Both the position numbers and the translations under genes were made by a program. The notes below the pieces were generated by a model. That model saw only the letters and a program-made list of their open reading frames with translations. It was not told the origin of the DNA and searched no databases. DNA of 55,968 bases from Pseudomonas tehranensis (GTDB taxonomy: Bacteria; Pseudomonadota; Gammaproteobacteria; Pseudomonadales; Pseudomonadaceae): contig NZ_JABWQV010000011.1 in assembly GCF_014268615.1 (NCBI RefSeq), positions 1 through 55,968 on the forward strand, read 5' to 3'. Each line of letters begins with the position of its first letter. Within the stretch, counting starts at the first letter, position 1. Positions 43,281 to 52,890 of this stretch are shown in pieces.

Positions 43281-44279
43281 TCACTCCAGGTTGAGGAAAG
43301 TCGCCGACACCCAGTCATAGCCCTCGCCGTTGTCGGCTTTGCGAAGACGGCCCAGGCCAGGGAACGGCATGTGGGCTGCGGCAATCATTGTTTTGTCCGC
43401 AGCGAGCTTTACCAAAAGGGCTTCACGCGTTTTGATGGCCGTCGCGCTGTCTGAGTCGAAGACGATGCTGATTTCCGGATGCGGCATCTGGACGGCGCCA
43501 ACATGAGCTACGTCGCCCCAGATGAGCAGCGACTGACCCTTTGAGGAAATCATGTAGCCAGTGTGACCGGGCGTGTGGCCGGGAATGGCATACGGTGCGA
43601 TACCGGGGACGATTTCGGCCAGGCCTTCGTACGGCTTCCATTTGCCTGCGGCGATGTAAGGCGCGGCGCCTTCCTGTGCGACTTTGAAGAAGATCTTTGC
43701 TTCTTCCGGGGCCTTGGCCATGATTTCCTTCGACAACCAGAAGTCGGCGTCGGCCTTCGTCATCATCACGGTCGCGTTCGGAAAGACGCGTTTCCCGTTT
43801 TGGTAGATACCGCCGGCATGGTCAGCGTGAAGGTGAGTCAGTAGAACCAGGTCAATCTGCTCCGGCTTGTAGCCGGAGGCCTTCAAGTTCTGCACGAGCT
43901 TGCCCAGCGTGGGAGGGCCCCAGTGACCGCCTGAACCGGTATCGATGAGAACGAGTTTGGAGCCAGTGTTGACAAGGAAGCCTTGGACGGTTGCCGAAAC
44001 CTGCTTGGGGTCGTTTTGGAAGGAGCGCGCCAAGAGGGACTGAATGAGCGCGGGATCACCGTGTAGGAGACTGGAGTCGATGCTACCGCCACCGTCATAG
44101 AGCGCAGTGACTTCATAGTCGCCAATCATCGTGCGATAGAAGCCCGGCACCTGCTTGTGCTGCATCGGCGCTGCAGCTTGGGCCGGAGCTACGGCAGCGA
44201 AGGCACCCGCGAAGGCTAACGATACCGCGAGCAGGGTACGCGAAGTGATGGTGGAGAATTTCATAGTGTTCTTAACCAT
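43281..44279 (-). CDS. Secreted MBL-fold metallo-hydrolase
   Basis: 332 residues. Sec signal peptide (LLAVSLAFAGAFAAVAPAQA, cleavage near residue 36) and the metal motif THLHADHAGG (His149, His151, Asp153, His154), then PGHTPGH and WGDVAH. It is close to the MBL enzymes that open lactones or hydrolyse esters (AttM/PNGM-1-like layout), but substrate cannot be read from the sequence. Export to the periplasm is expected. ATG 44264 is an alternative start. First gene of the operon, about 200 bases from the divergent promoter. Confidence 0.9.
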   Translation of the reverse strand: MVKNTMKFSTITSRTLLAVSLAFAGAFAAVAPAQAAAPMQHKQVPGFYRTMIGDYEVTALYDGGGSIDSSLLHGDPALIQSLLARSFQNDPKQVSATVQGFLVNTGSKLVLIDTGSGGHWGPPTLGKLVQNLKASGYKPEQIDLVLLTHLHADHAGGIYQNGKRVFPNATVMMTKADADFWLSKEIMAKAPEEAKIFFKVAQEGAAPYIAAGKWKPYEGLAEIVPGIAPYAIPGHTPGHTGYMISSKGQSLLIWGDVAHVGAVQMPHPEISIVFDSDSATAIKTREALLVKLAADKTMIAAAHMPFPGLGRLRKADNGEGYDWVSATFLNLE

Positions 44280-44460
44280 TGTGTGTGGTGGGTATGTAGA
44301 TACGTACAGCTGTAATGATCTTTAGCAAAACGCCAGCTCATCGTGCCATGTCGCTGTTACCGCCTTTCCGGCCATACGCAGCATCGAATTGCCGGTGTTA
44401 CCCGTGATGAAAGCCCCGGATGTTCGATTTTTTCGCCGATCCGGCTGAGCCACCATAGTG

Positions 44461-44512
44461 CTTGCAATGTGCAAGTGGTTGAATAGTATTTGAGCGACTT
44501 GCACAATGCAAG
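44461..44512. promoter_or_regulatory. Overlapping divergent promoters with twin palindromic operators
   Basis: Two exact copies of CTTGCA-N3-TGCAAG lie at 44461-44475 and 44498-44512, 37 bases apart centre to centre. A minus-strand promoter uses TTGCAT (44511-44506) and TACTAT (44488-44483) with a 17-base spacer; a plus-strand promoter uses TTGCAA (44462-44467) and TAGTAT (44484-44489) with 16. Each -35 box lies inside one palindrome. The adjacent HxlR protein is the obvious ligand. Boxes seen; binding inferred. Confidence 0.75.
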
Positions 44513-44534
44513 TGGAAATTCAAGGAGAGTAACT

Positions 44535-45020
44535 GTGCAACAAACAAGACGATCGGGCTGCCCGATCAACCTGACGCTTGAGCAGATCGGCGACCGCTGG
44601 AGCCTGATCGTTATCCGCGATGTTATGTTCGAGAACAGACGCACTTATGGCGTCCTGCTGGAGAAAAACCAGGAAGGCATCGCCACGAACATCCTCGCGA
44701 GTAGGCTGAAACACTTGACCGCGTCTGGCCTGCTGACACGATGCCCGGATCCGAATCACCAGCAGAAAGTAATTTACAGCCTCACGGAAGCGGCGATACA
44801 GCTTGTCCCTCTGCTCGCGCATTTGGCTGCCTGGGGTGTTCGGCATACGCATCCGAGCAAGGAAGCGTCTTTGCGCGCGGAGGTGCTGGAAAAGGGCGGC
44901 CCTTCGCTTTGGAGTGCCTTTATGGATGAACTACGTTACCTGCATCTCGGTGCACCGCGTCCGGAGCGCTCAGTATTGGACAAGCTCCGGGCCGACGACG
45001 AGCAGGCGATCGCCACTTAG
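44535..45020 (+). CDS. HxlR-family transcriptional regulator
   Basis: 161 residues from the GTG at 44535, chosen because AAGGAG is seven bases upstream. RSGCPINLTLEQIGDRWSLIVIRDVMFENRRTY (in parts, residues 7-39) is the HxlR winged-helix start with the conserved Cys and DRWSLLI stretch; GIATNILASRLKHLTASGLL is the recognition region. It is divergent from the MBL-esterase operon and most likely represses it and itself through the twin palindromes. The conserved Cys10 suggests sensing of quinones or electrophiles, as in other HxlR proteins. Confidence 0.92.
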   Translation: MQQTRRSGCPINLTLEQIGDRWSLIVIRDVMFENRRTYGVLLEKNQEGIATNILASRLKHLTASGLLTRCPDPNHQQKVIYSLTEAAIQLVPLLAHLAAWGVRHTHPSKEASLRAEVLEKGGPSLWSAFMDELRYLHLGAPRPERSVLDKLRADDEQAIAT

Positions 45021-45021
45021 C

Positions 45022-45171
45022 ACCGATCCTTGGCGTCTGGTGGAGGAAAAAGACATCGAACCTCACGCGCCGGTGTGGGACAAAACCGAGCGCAAGAACG
45101 ACAGTTTTTCGAGCAACGATTTCCACTGGAATGAAGAGATTGAGGAATACCGCTGCCCGGCCGGCAAGGCA
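45022..45171 (+). mobile_element. Transposase fragment, IS1182-like
   Basis: About 50 codons, in a different frame from the HxlR gene that ends at 45020, encode STDPWRLVEEKDIEPHAPVW, then DKTERKNDSFSSNDFHWNEE and IEEYRCPAGKA. The IEPHxPVWDKTER and F-x-W-x5-EYRCPxGK pattern is typical of the central part of IS1182-family DDE transposases. No start, no ends and no inverted repeats remain; a scar of an old insertion. Confidence 0.7.
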
Positions 45172-45257
45172 TGCAGAACCTGCGCCGGCTGGCCAAATTT
45201 ACCTCTCAAGGTCCACCGGTTACGGGATTACCTGTGTGGCATGACACTCTCCAAGGC

Positions 45258-46376
45258 TCAAACCAATTCGGCTAAAGATGCCGGATTGAAGCCCTTCAGA
45301 TCTGCGTAATCGCCTTTTTCCACTTTGGCGACCCACTCCTTGTCACTCAGCAGAACACGCCCTACAGCGATCAGATCAAACTCTTCGCGCTCCATGCGCT
45401 CGACGAGCCGCTCCAGGCTCGCGGGGGTTGACCCCTTGCCAGCGAAGGCGTGAGTAACATCATTGTCCAGCCCGACCGAACCGACGCTAATAGTCGTGGC
45501 GCCAGTGACTTTCTTTGCCCAGCCCGCGCAGTTCAGCCCGTTCTCACCATCGACTTCGGGAAACTCAGCGTCCCAGAAGCGTCGCTGCGAGCAATGCAGC
45601 ACATCAACACCCGCCTCAACCAACGGTAGCAACCACTCTTCCATTAATGCAGGGGTCTCGGCGAGGCGCACCCCGAAGTCCTGCTGCTTCCACTGGCTAA
45701 CGCGCATGATGATAGGGAACTCGGGCCCCACCGCATGACGAACGGCAGACACAATCTCAGCGGCAAAGCGCGAGCGCTCTTTGATCGTCGGTCCGCCATA
45801 ACGATCGGTGCGCTGATTGGTACCCGCCCAGAAGAACTGATCCACCAAATATCCATGAGCCCCATGGATCTCGACTGTGTCGAAACCCAGCCGTTTGGCA
45901 TCCGCCGCTGCCCTGGCAAAAGCAGCAACTGTGTCTGCAATGTCCTCTTCGCTCATTGCCACGCCGCGCGGGTCGTTTGGCGAATCGAGACCAGATGGGC
46001 TTTCAACCGGTGCATCAGGCTCCCAGCCGCTGACGTCACGTACTGCACCGGTGTGCCAGAGTTGCGGCCCCATGCGGCCACCCGCCTTGTGAACCGAATC
46101 GATCACGTTCTTCCATCCAGCTAGCGCTGCTTCACCGTGGAAAAAAGGAATGCCGGAACCGTTACGTGAAGCGGGACGGTCGATGACGGTGCCTTCTGAC
46201 AAAATCAATCCGACCCGACCCTCAGCCCGCCGCCGGTAGTAGGCAGCGCTCCCTTCACCGGGGATGCCCTGCGGCGAAAGTTGCCTCGTCATCGGCGCCA
46301 TGACAATCCGGTTTTTCAGTTCAAGCGAGCGGATCGAAAAAGGACGAAATAGTATGCTGGTATCAGGGTTTGACAT
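45258..46376 (-). CDS. Old yellow enzyme-type NADH:flavin oxidoreductase
   Basis: 372 residues from the ATG at 46376 (CGGAG upstream). A TIM-barrel flavoprotein: RIVMAPMTRQ at about 23, QLWHTGAVRD, then EIHGAHGYLVDQFFW and TNQRTDRYGG near 180-200 (substrate His and flavin contacts). It reduces activated C=C bonds of enones, nitro compounds or quinones. It is divergent from the second HxlR gene, which probably controls it. Confidence 0.93.
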   Translation of the reverse strand: MSNPDTSILFRPFSIRSLELKNRIVMAPMTRQLSPQGIPGEGSAAYYRRRAEGRVGLILSEGTVIDRPASRNGSGIPFFHGEAALAGWKNVIDSVHKAGGRMGPQLWHTGAVRDVSGWEPDAPVESPSGLDSPNDPRGVAMSEEDIADTVAAFARAAADAKRLGFDTVEIHGAHGYLVDQFFWAGTNQRTDRYGGPTIKERSRFAAEIVSAVRHAVGPEFPIIMRVSQWKQQDFGVRLAETPALMEEWLLPLVEAGVDVLHCSQRRFWDAEFPEVDGENGLNCAGWAKKVTGATTISVGSVGLDNDVTHAFAGKGSTPASLERLVERMEREEFDLIAVGRVLLSDKEWVAKVEKGDYADLKGFNPASLAELV

Positions 46377-46405
46377 TGGATGGACTCCGTTTGCTTTTGG
46401 AAGCC

Positions 46406-46436
46406 ATATAAGTATATTTTGTAAACCAAATGTCAA
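46406..46436 (-). promoter_or_regulatory. Promoter of the old-yellow-enzyme gene
   Basis: Minus strand: perfect TTGACA (46436-46431), then -10 candidates ACTTAT (17-base spacer) or TTATAT (19). The spacer carries TTTG-GTTTA-CAAA (46430-46418), a small inverted repeat that could be an HxlR operator half. The leader to the ATG is about 25 bases. Confidence 0.6.
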
Positions 46437-46442
46437 TTAGGC

Positions 46443-46460
46443 ACCTAGAGTCGCCTAGGT
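46443..46460. promoter_or_regulatory. Palindrome before the second HxlR gene
   Basis: ACCTAG-AGTCGC-CTAGGT is a perfect six-plus-six inverted repeat, 18 bases before the HxlR ATG. It is a candidate autoregulatory operator; it differs from the CTTGCA palindromes of the other HxlR gene. Confidence 0.5.
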
Positions 46461-46478
46461 ATATATGAGGAAACTTCG

Positions 46479-46862
46479 ATGCTGGAATTAAAGCCGCAAT
46501 GTTTCTCGTCGGAGTGCCCAAGCCGGGCGCTGTTCGACCAGATCGCCGATAAGTGGTCAATGATGGTGCTGGCGGTGCTGGATGATGGGCCGCACCGCTT
46601 TAATGCCATCAAGCGCCGCCTGGAGGGCGTCACTCAGAAAGCACTGACACAGTGCCTGCGGCGGCTGGAAAGAAATGGCCTTGTCTCACGCAAGGTGATT
46701 TCGTTCTCGCCCGTGGCGGTCCAGTATGAGATCACCCCACTGGGTCAAACGCTGCAACAGCCATTTCGCGAACTGCATAAATGGACGCTCGACAAACTGC
46801 CTGAGGTTGAAGCGGCCCGGTCGAAATTTGACGAGGCCGCGGAGGTAAATCTGACGGTGTGA
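46479..46862 (+). CDS. HxlR-family transcriptional regulator
   Basis: 127 residues. FSSECPSRALFDQIADKWSMMVLAVLDDGPHRF (in parts) is the conserved start with Cys13; RRLEGVTQKALTQCLRRLERNGLV is the DNA-reading helix and wing. GAGGAAACTTCG lies before the ATG. Divergent from the old yellow enzyme gene, a common pairing in which the reductase removes the quinone or aldehyde that the regulator senses. Confidence 0.93.
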   Translation: MLELKPQCFSSECPSRALFDQIADKWSMMVLAVLDDGPHRFNAIKRRLEGVTQKALTQCLRRLERNGLVSRKVISFSPVAVQYEITPLGQTLQQPFRELHKWTLDKLPEVEAARSKFDEAAEVNLTV

Positions 46863-46888
46863 TTCTCTTTGAAGATACCCCCAGCCCT

Positions 46889-48483
<1,595 letters not shown>

Positions 48484-48577
48484 TTCCCGCAATGGTCTTT
48501 TTTTCTCGGCCTTTGAATTGTCAAAAACCATGAAAAAAAGGATGCCTCATCGCAAATACGCTGCTACATTTGGCGAT

Positions 48578-48589
48578 GTTAACGTTAAC
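48578..48589. promoter_or_regulatory. LacI-type operator in the sugar locus promoter region
   Basis: GTTAACGTTAAC is a perfect 12-base palindrome with the central CG typical of LacI/GalR-family operators. It is 30 bases upstream of the binding-protein ATG and between the two divergent transcription units. The LacI protein at the end of the operon (54465) is the likely ligand. A TTGGCG (48570) and TCTAAA (48593) pair would place it in the promoter spacer, but this promoter is weak. Confidence 0.75.
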
Positions 48590-48595
48590 TTTTCT

Positions 48596-48610
48596 AAAAA
48601 CAAAAATAAA
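48596..48610 (+). promoter_or_regulatory. A-rich Hfq/Crc-like site before the binding-protein gene
   Basis: AAAAACAAAAATAAA runs straight into the GAGGG ribosome binding site. It fits AAnAAnAA. Together with the matching tract before the porin it suggests translation of both units is shut off on preferred carbon sources. Confidence 0.55.
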
Positions 48611-48619
48611 GAGGGCTTT

Positions 48620-49894
48620 ATGAAACAGCTCAAATCGCTCCTTCCTGCTGCGCTGCTCGGCCTTTGTGTCGGGCTTCCATCCCTCTCGACCGCCGCCAAC
48701 CTGACAATCTCCTGCGGTGCGGTGGGTGCTGAATTGCAACTGTGCAAGGAGGCTGTCGACGCCTGGTCGAAGCAGACCGGCAACAGCGTCGAAGTGGTTT
48801 CGACGCCTAACTCGGCCACCGAAAGGTTGTCGTTCTACCAACAAATCCTGAGTGCCCGGTCCAGCGACATCGACATCATTCAAATCGATATGGTGTGGCC
48901 GGGGATGCTGGCCAAACATCTGATGGACCTGCGCGAGGTGCTCCCTGCCAACGCGACCGAGGGCTACTTCCAGGCCCAGGTGGACAACGCCACGGTGAAC
49001 GGCCGGCTGGTGACGATGCCTTGGTTCACCGATTCGGGCCTGCTGTATTACCGCAAGGACTTGCTCGAGAAGTACCACAAGCAGGTGCCGCAGACCTGGG
49101 AGCAAATGACTGCAACTGCCCGGGAAGTCCAACAGGCTGAGCGCAATGCCGGGAACGCCAATGCCTGGGGGTACGTCTTCCAGGGCCGCGCCTACGAAGG
49201 CCTGACGTGTAATGCACTGGAGTGGATCAGCAGCCAGCCGCAAGGTGGGTTGGTCAATTCACAAGGCGACATCGTGGTCAACAGCCCGGCGGCAAGAACG
49301 GCGTTGACGCTGGCCAAGAGCTGGGTAGGAGACATTTCCCCACGCGGCGTACTCAACTACACCGAGGAAGAAGGACGTGGTGTGTTCCAGTCGGGCAATG
49401 CGCTGTTCATGCGTAACTGGCCGTATGTCTGGGCCCTGGTGCAAAGCCCGGATAGCGTCGTAAAAGACAAGGTCGGCGTGGCTCCCCTGCCCCGCGGTGG
49501 CGAGACTGGCACCCACGCCTCCACCCTCGGTGGCTGGGGCCTGGCGGTGTCGCGTTACAGCGCCAACCCCAAGCTGGCCGCAGAACTGGTGAGCTACCTG
49601 AGCAGTGCTCAGCAGCAGAAACATCGTGCCCTGGTCGGCGCCTATAACCCGGTGATCGAGTCGCTGTATCAAGACCCCGAGTTGCTCGCGGCGATGCCTT
49701 ATTACAGTCAACTGCGCAGCATTCTTAAGGATGGGGTCATGCGCCCTGCCTCGATTACCGCCGATCGCTATCCACGGGTCTCCAATGCGTTCTTCGATCA
49801 AGTGCATGGCGTGCTGGCCGGCGAAGTGCCGGTCGATCAAGCGCTGGCCGAACTGGAAAGCGAACTGACGCGCATCAAACGCCGGAACTGGTAA
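48620..49894 (+). CDS. ABC sugar-binding protein (periplasmic)
   Basis: 424 residues from the ATG at 48620 (GAGGG five bases upstream); the frame is open to 48452 without support. Signal peptide (LLPAALLGLCVGLPSLSTA), then the family 1 solute-binding fold: AVDAWSKQTGNSVEVVSTP, SDIDIIQIDMVWPGML, WFTDSGLLYYRKDLLEKY, GGWGLAVSRYSANPKLAAEL. It delivers an oligosaccharide or disaccharide, here probably sucrose given the GH32 enzyme, to the permeases. Two cysteines early in the mature part (ISCGAVG, LQLCKEA) may pair. Confidence 0.93.
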   Translation: MKQLKSLLPAALLGLCVGLPSLSTAANLTISCGAVGAELQLCKEAVDAWSKQTGNSVEVVSTPNSATERLSFYQQILSARSSDIDIIQIDMVWPGMLAKHLMDLREVLPANATEGYFQAQVDNATVNGRLVTMPWFTDSGLLYYRKDLLEKYHKQVPQTWEQMTATAREVQQAERNAGNANAWGYVFQGRAYEGLTCNALEWISSQPQGGLVNSQGDIVVNSPAARTALTLAKSWVGDISPRGVLNYTEEEGRGVFQSGNALFMRNWPYVWALVQSPDSVVKDKVGVAPLPRGGETGTHASTLGGWGLAVSRYSANPKLAAELVSYLSSAQQQKHRALVGAYNPVIESLYQDPELLAAMPYYSQLRSILKDGVMRPASITADRYPRVSNAFFDQVHGVLAGEVPVDQALAELESELTRIKRRNW

Positions 49895-49915
49895 GCCACA
49901 AGGAAGGAAATCACC

Positions 49916-50878
49916 ATGTCTGTCTCCACTACCCTGGCCACCGGTGACGAGCTGCTGCCCGCCCGGGAAACGCCGGTACAACGCCGCCGTGTTCGCGCCG
50001 CGTGGCTGTTCCTGACTCCGATGTTGTTGTGTCTGGCCCTGGTGGCGGCCTGGCCGCTGCTGCGCACATTCTGGTTCAGCCTGACCGACGCCAGCCTGGC
50101 CGACACCGGTGACGCAAGTTTTATCGGCCTGAGTAATTATCTGTTGCACAGCAGCACCGGCTGGTCGGGCGTTCTGGTCGATCCACAGTGGTGGAACGCG
50201 GTGCGCAACACCCTGCATTTCACTGTGGTTTCAGTGGGGCTGGAAATGGTGCTGGGGTTGTTGGTCGCGCTGCTGCTGAACGTCAAGTTCACCGGGCGCG
50301 CCTTGGTACGGGCATTGATTCTGATTCCCTGGGCAATTCCAACCATTGTCTCGGCGAAGATCTGGTCATGGATGCTCAACGACCAGTTCGGCATCATCAA
50401 TCATCTGATGCTGGGCGCCGGCCTGATTGACGCGCCCCTGGCCTGGACGGCAGACGCCGACCTGTCGATGTGGGCAGTGATCATCGTCGACGTCTGGAAG
50501 ACCGTCCCGTTCGTCACGCTGCTGATGCTGGCGGCCTTGCAGATGTTGCCGGGCGATTGCTACGAAGCTGCCCGCGTCGATGGCATTCACCCGCTGAAGG
50601 TGTTCTGGCGAGTCACCCTGCCGCTGCTGATGCCGGCGCTGCTGGTGGCGGCGATTTTCCGCATCCTCGATTCGTTGCGGGTGTTTGACGTCATCTATGT
50701 GCTGACCTCCAACTCGTCGAGCACCATGAGCATGTCGGTCTACGCCCGCCAGCACCTGATGGAGTTTCAGGACGTCGGTTACGGCAGCGCTGCCTCGACC
50801 TTGCTGTTTCTGGTCGTCGCAGTCATCGCCATGATTTATCTGTACCTCGGACGCCGTCAAATGGAGGTTCGCTCATGA
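49916..50878 (+). CDS. ABC sugar permease (MalF/UgpA-type)
   Basis: 320 residues with six transmembrane helices. The EAA loop YEAARVDGIHPLKVFWRVTL at about 220 contacts the ATPase. A polar N-terminus of 25 residues (LLPARETPVQRRRVRAA) precedes helix 1. AAGGAAGGAAA lies before the ATG, 21 bases after the binding-protein stop. Together with the next permease it forms the membrane channel of the sugar importer. Confidence 0.94.
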   Translation: MSVSTTLATGDELLPARETPVQRRRVRAAWLFLTPMLLCLALVAAWPLLRTFWFSLTDASLADTGDASFIGLSNYLLHSSTGWSGVLVDPQWWNAVRNTLHFTVVSVGLEMVLGLLVALLLNVKFTGRALVRALILIPWAIPTIVSAKIWSWMLNDQFGIINHLMLGAGLIDAPLAWTADADLSMWAVIIVDVWKTVPFVTLLMLAALQMLPGDCYEAARVDGIHPLKVFWRVTLPLLMPALLVAAIFRILDSLRVFDVIYVLTSNSSSTMSMSVYARQHLMEFQDVGYGSAASTLLFLVVAVIAMIYLYLGRRQMEVRS

Positions 50879-51717
50879 GCCCGCGCCTACTGAAAAAAGC
50901 GCTGTTGCGCGTCGGGTTCTGGTGCCTGATCGGGATTTTGCTGCTGTATGCGGTCTTCCCTTTCTACTACGCCATTGTGACTTCGCTGAAGCCGTCCAGC
51001 GCCTTGTTCCAGGTGAGCTACTGGGTCGACAACCCCGACTTCTCCAACTATGCCGCCGTGCTCCAGCAGGCCTCGTTCTTGCGGGCGATCGGTAACTCGC
51101 TGGTGGTTGCCCTGAGTGTGGTCGCGCTGGCGCTGTTCCTCAGCCTGACCGCCGCCTATGCCTTGGGCCGGGTGAAGTTTCGTGGGCGGGGCACGGTGCT
51201 GATGATGGTCCTTGGCGTGTCGATGTTTCCCCAGGTCGCGGTGTTGTCGGGGCTGTTCGAGGTGATCCGTGCACTGGGGCTGTACAACACGTCCTGGGCG
51301 TTGATCCTGAGCTACACGATTTTCACCCTGCCCTTCACCGTCTGGGTACTGACCACATTCATGGGCCAACTGCCCCATGAGCTGGAAGAGGCGGCGATCA
51401 TGGACGGTGCTTCGCCCTGGGTTACCCTGACCCGCGTGTTGTTGCCGCTGCTCTGGCCGGCGCTGGTCACCACCGGCCTGCTGGCTTTCATCGCTGCGTG
51501 GAACGAGTTCCTGTTCGCCCTGACCTTCACCCTCACCGACACGCAGCGCACGGTGCCGGTAGCCATCGCCCTGATTTCCGGCGGCAGCTCCCATGAGTTG
51601 CCTTGGGGGCTGTTGATGGCCGCTTCGGTGCTGGTCACCGTCCCACTGGTGATTCTGGTGCTGATTTTCCAGCGCCGAATCGTTTCCGGTCTCACTACCG
51701 GTGCGTTAAAGGGTTGA
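50875..51717 (+). CDS. ABC sugar permease (MalG/UgpE-type)
   Basis: 280 residues, six helices, EAA loop LEEAAIMDGASPWVTLTRVL at about 182. The start overlaps the preceding stop by four bases (ATGA), so the two permeases are made in equal amounts. Confidence 0.94.
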   Translation: MSPRLLKKALLRVGFWCLIGILLLYAVFPFYYAIVTSLKPSSALFQVSYWVDNPDFSNYAAVLQQASFLRAIGNSLVVALSVVALALFLSLTAAYALGRVKFRGRGTVLMMVLGVSMFPQVAVLSGLFEVIRALGLYNTSWALILSYTIFTLPFTVWVLTTFMGQLPHELEEAAIMDGASPWVTLTRVLLPLLWPALVTTGLLAFIAAWNEFLFALTFTLTDTQRTVPVAIALISGGSSHELPWGLLMAASVLVTVPLVILVLIFQRRIVSGLTTGALKG

Positions 51718-51744
51718 TGCCCAACAAAGACAAGGAACAGCATC

Positions 51745-52890
51745 GTGATCAAGTTGAAGCTAGACAACGTGAACAAACAATTGGGCGGCATGCGCATTCT
51801 TCGCGACGTCAGCCTGGAAATCGCCGCCGGTGAATTCGTGGTGTTCGTCGGCCCCTCGGGCTGCGGAAAATCGACCCTGCTGCGACTGATCGCCGGGCTC
51901 GATTCCATCTGCGCCGGCGACCTGCTGATCGACGGTCGCCGGGTCAATGACCTGGAGCCGCGCGAGCGTGGCGTCGGTATGGTGTTTCAGTCTTACGCGC
52001 TCTACCCGCACATGAGCGTCTACGACAACATCAGTTTTGGTCTGAAACTGGCAAAGACCGAAAAGACCAGCCTGCGTGAGCGCGTGTTGAAAACCGCGCA
52101 AATCCTGCAATTGGATAAACTGCTGCAACGCAAGCCCAAGGAACTGTCGGGCGGGCAGCGTCAGCGGGTGGCCATGGGCAGGGCCATGGCGCGGGAGCCG
52201 GACATTTTGTTGTTCGATGAGCCGCTGTCCAATCTGGACGCTTCCTTACGGGTGCAGATGCGTAACGAAATCGCCCGCCTGCATGCTCGACTGGGCACCA
52301 CCATGATCTACGTGACCCACGATCAGGTTGAGGCAATGACCCTGGCCGACAAGATTGTCGTGCTCAATGGCGGCCACATCGAGCAGGTTGGCTCGCCGCG
52401 GGAGCTCTACGAGCGCCCGGCCACTCGGTTTGTCGCCGGCTTCCTGGGTTCGCCCAGAATGAACTTTCTTGCTGCGAGCCTGCATACGCCAGGCGCAAGC
52501 AGCCTGGTTGAAAGCCTCGTATTGGGCAGGACCGCCCTGCCCTTTGACAGCTCGAGCCTGGCGGCGAACAGCCAACTGAGCCTGGGGATTCGCCCGGAAC
52601 ATGTGACGCTCAAGGCGGCACAGGGCACTGCCGGCATCGCCGTGATCGGGGTCGAATACCTGGGCAGCGAAACCTATGTACACCTCGATACCGGCCAGGA
52701 TGAGCCCATGATCTGTCGCTGTGAGGTACACGCCGGGTGGCGAGTGGGCGATCGGGTCGAACTGCAGGTGGAGATCGACAATCTGCACCTGTTCGATGCC
52801 GACGGTACGGCCTTGAGGCGCCACCCACAAACCCTCGAAACCCCGTTGGATGATATTGCCCAGCGCTCGGTACGAGCAGGCGCCCTATGA
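51745..52890 (+). CDS. ABC sugar importer ATPase (MalK/UgpC family)
   Basis: 381 residues. Starts with GTG (AAGGAACAG upstream). Walker A GPSGCGKST, Q-loop MVFQSYALYPHMSV, signature LSGGQRQRVAMGRA, Walker B ILLFDEPLSNLD, switch His in VTHDQVEAM. The C-terminal 140 residues are the MalK-type regulatory TOBE region (LGIRPEHVTL). It energises uptake of the sugar. The stop overlaps the GH32 start. Confidence 0.95.
   Translation: MIKLKLDNVNKQLGGMRILRDVSLEIAAGEFVVFVGPSGCGKSTLLRLIAGLDSICAGDLLIDGRRVNDLEPRERGVGMVFQSYALYPHMSVYDNISFGLKLAKTEKTSLRERVLKTAQILQLDKLLQRKPKELSGGQRQRVAMGRAMAREPDILLFDEPLSNLDASLRVQMRNEIARLHARLGTTMIYVTHDQVEAMTLADKIVVLNGGHIEQVGSPRELYERPATRFVAGFLGSPRMNFLAASLHTPGASSLVESLVLGRTALPFDSSSLAANSQLSLGIRPEHVTLKAAQGTAGIAVIGVEYLGSETYVHLDTGQDEPMICRCEVHAGWRVGDRVELQVEIDNLHLFDADGTALRRHPQTLETPLDDIAQRSVRAGAL

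Noticed and set aside
44803..45309. 168-codon plus-strand frame overlapping the HxlR gene
   Set aside because: The first part is out of frame with the real HxlR gene; only the part after 45022 resembles a protein, and that is a transposase remnant.
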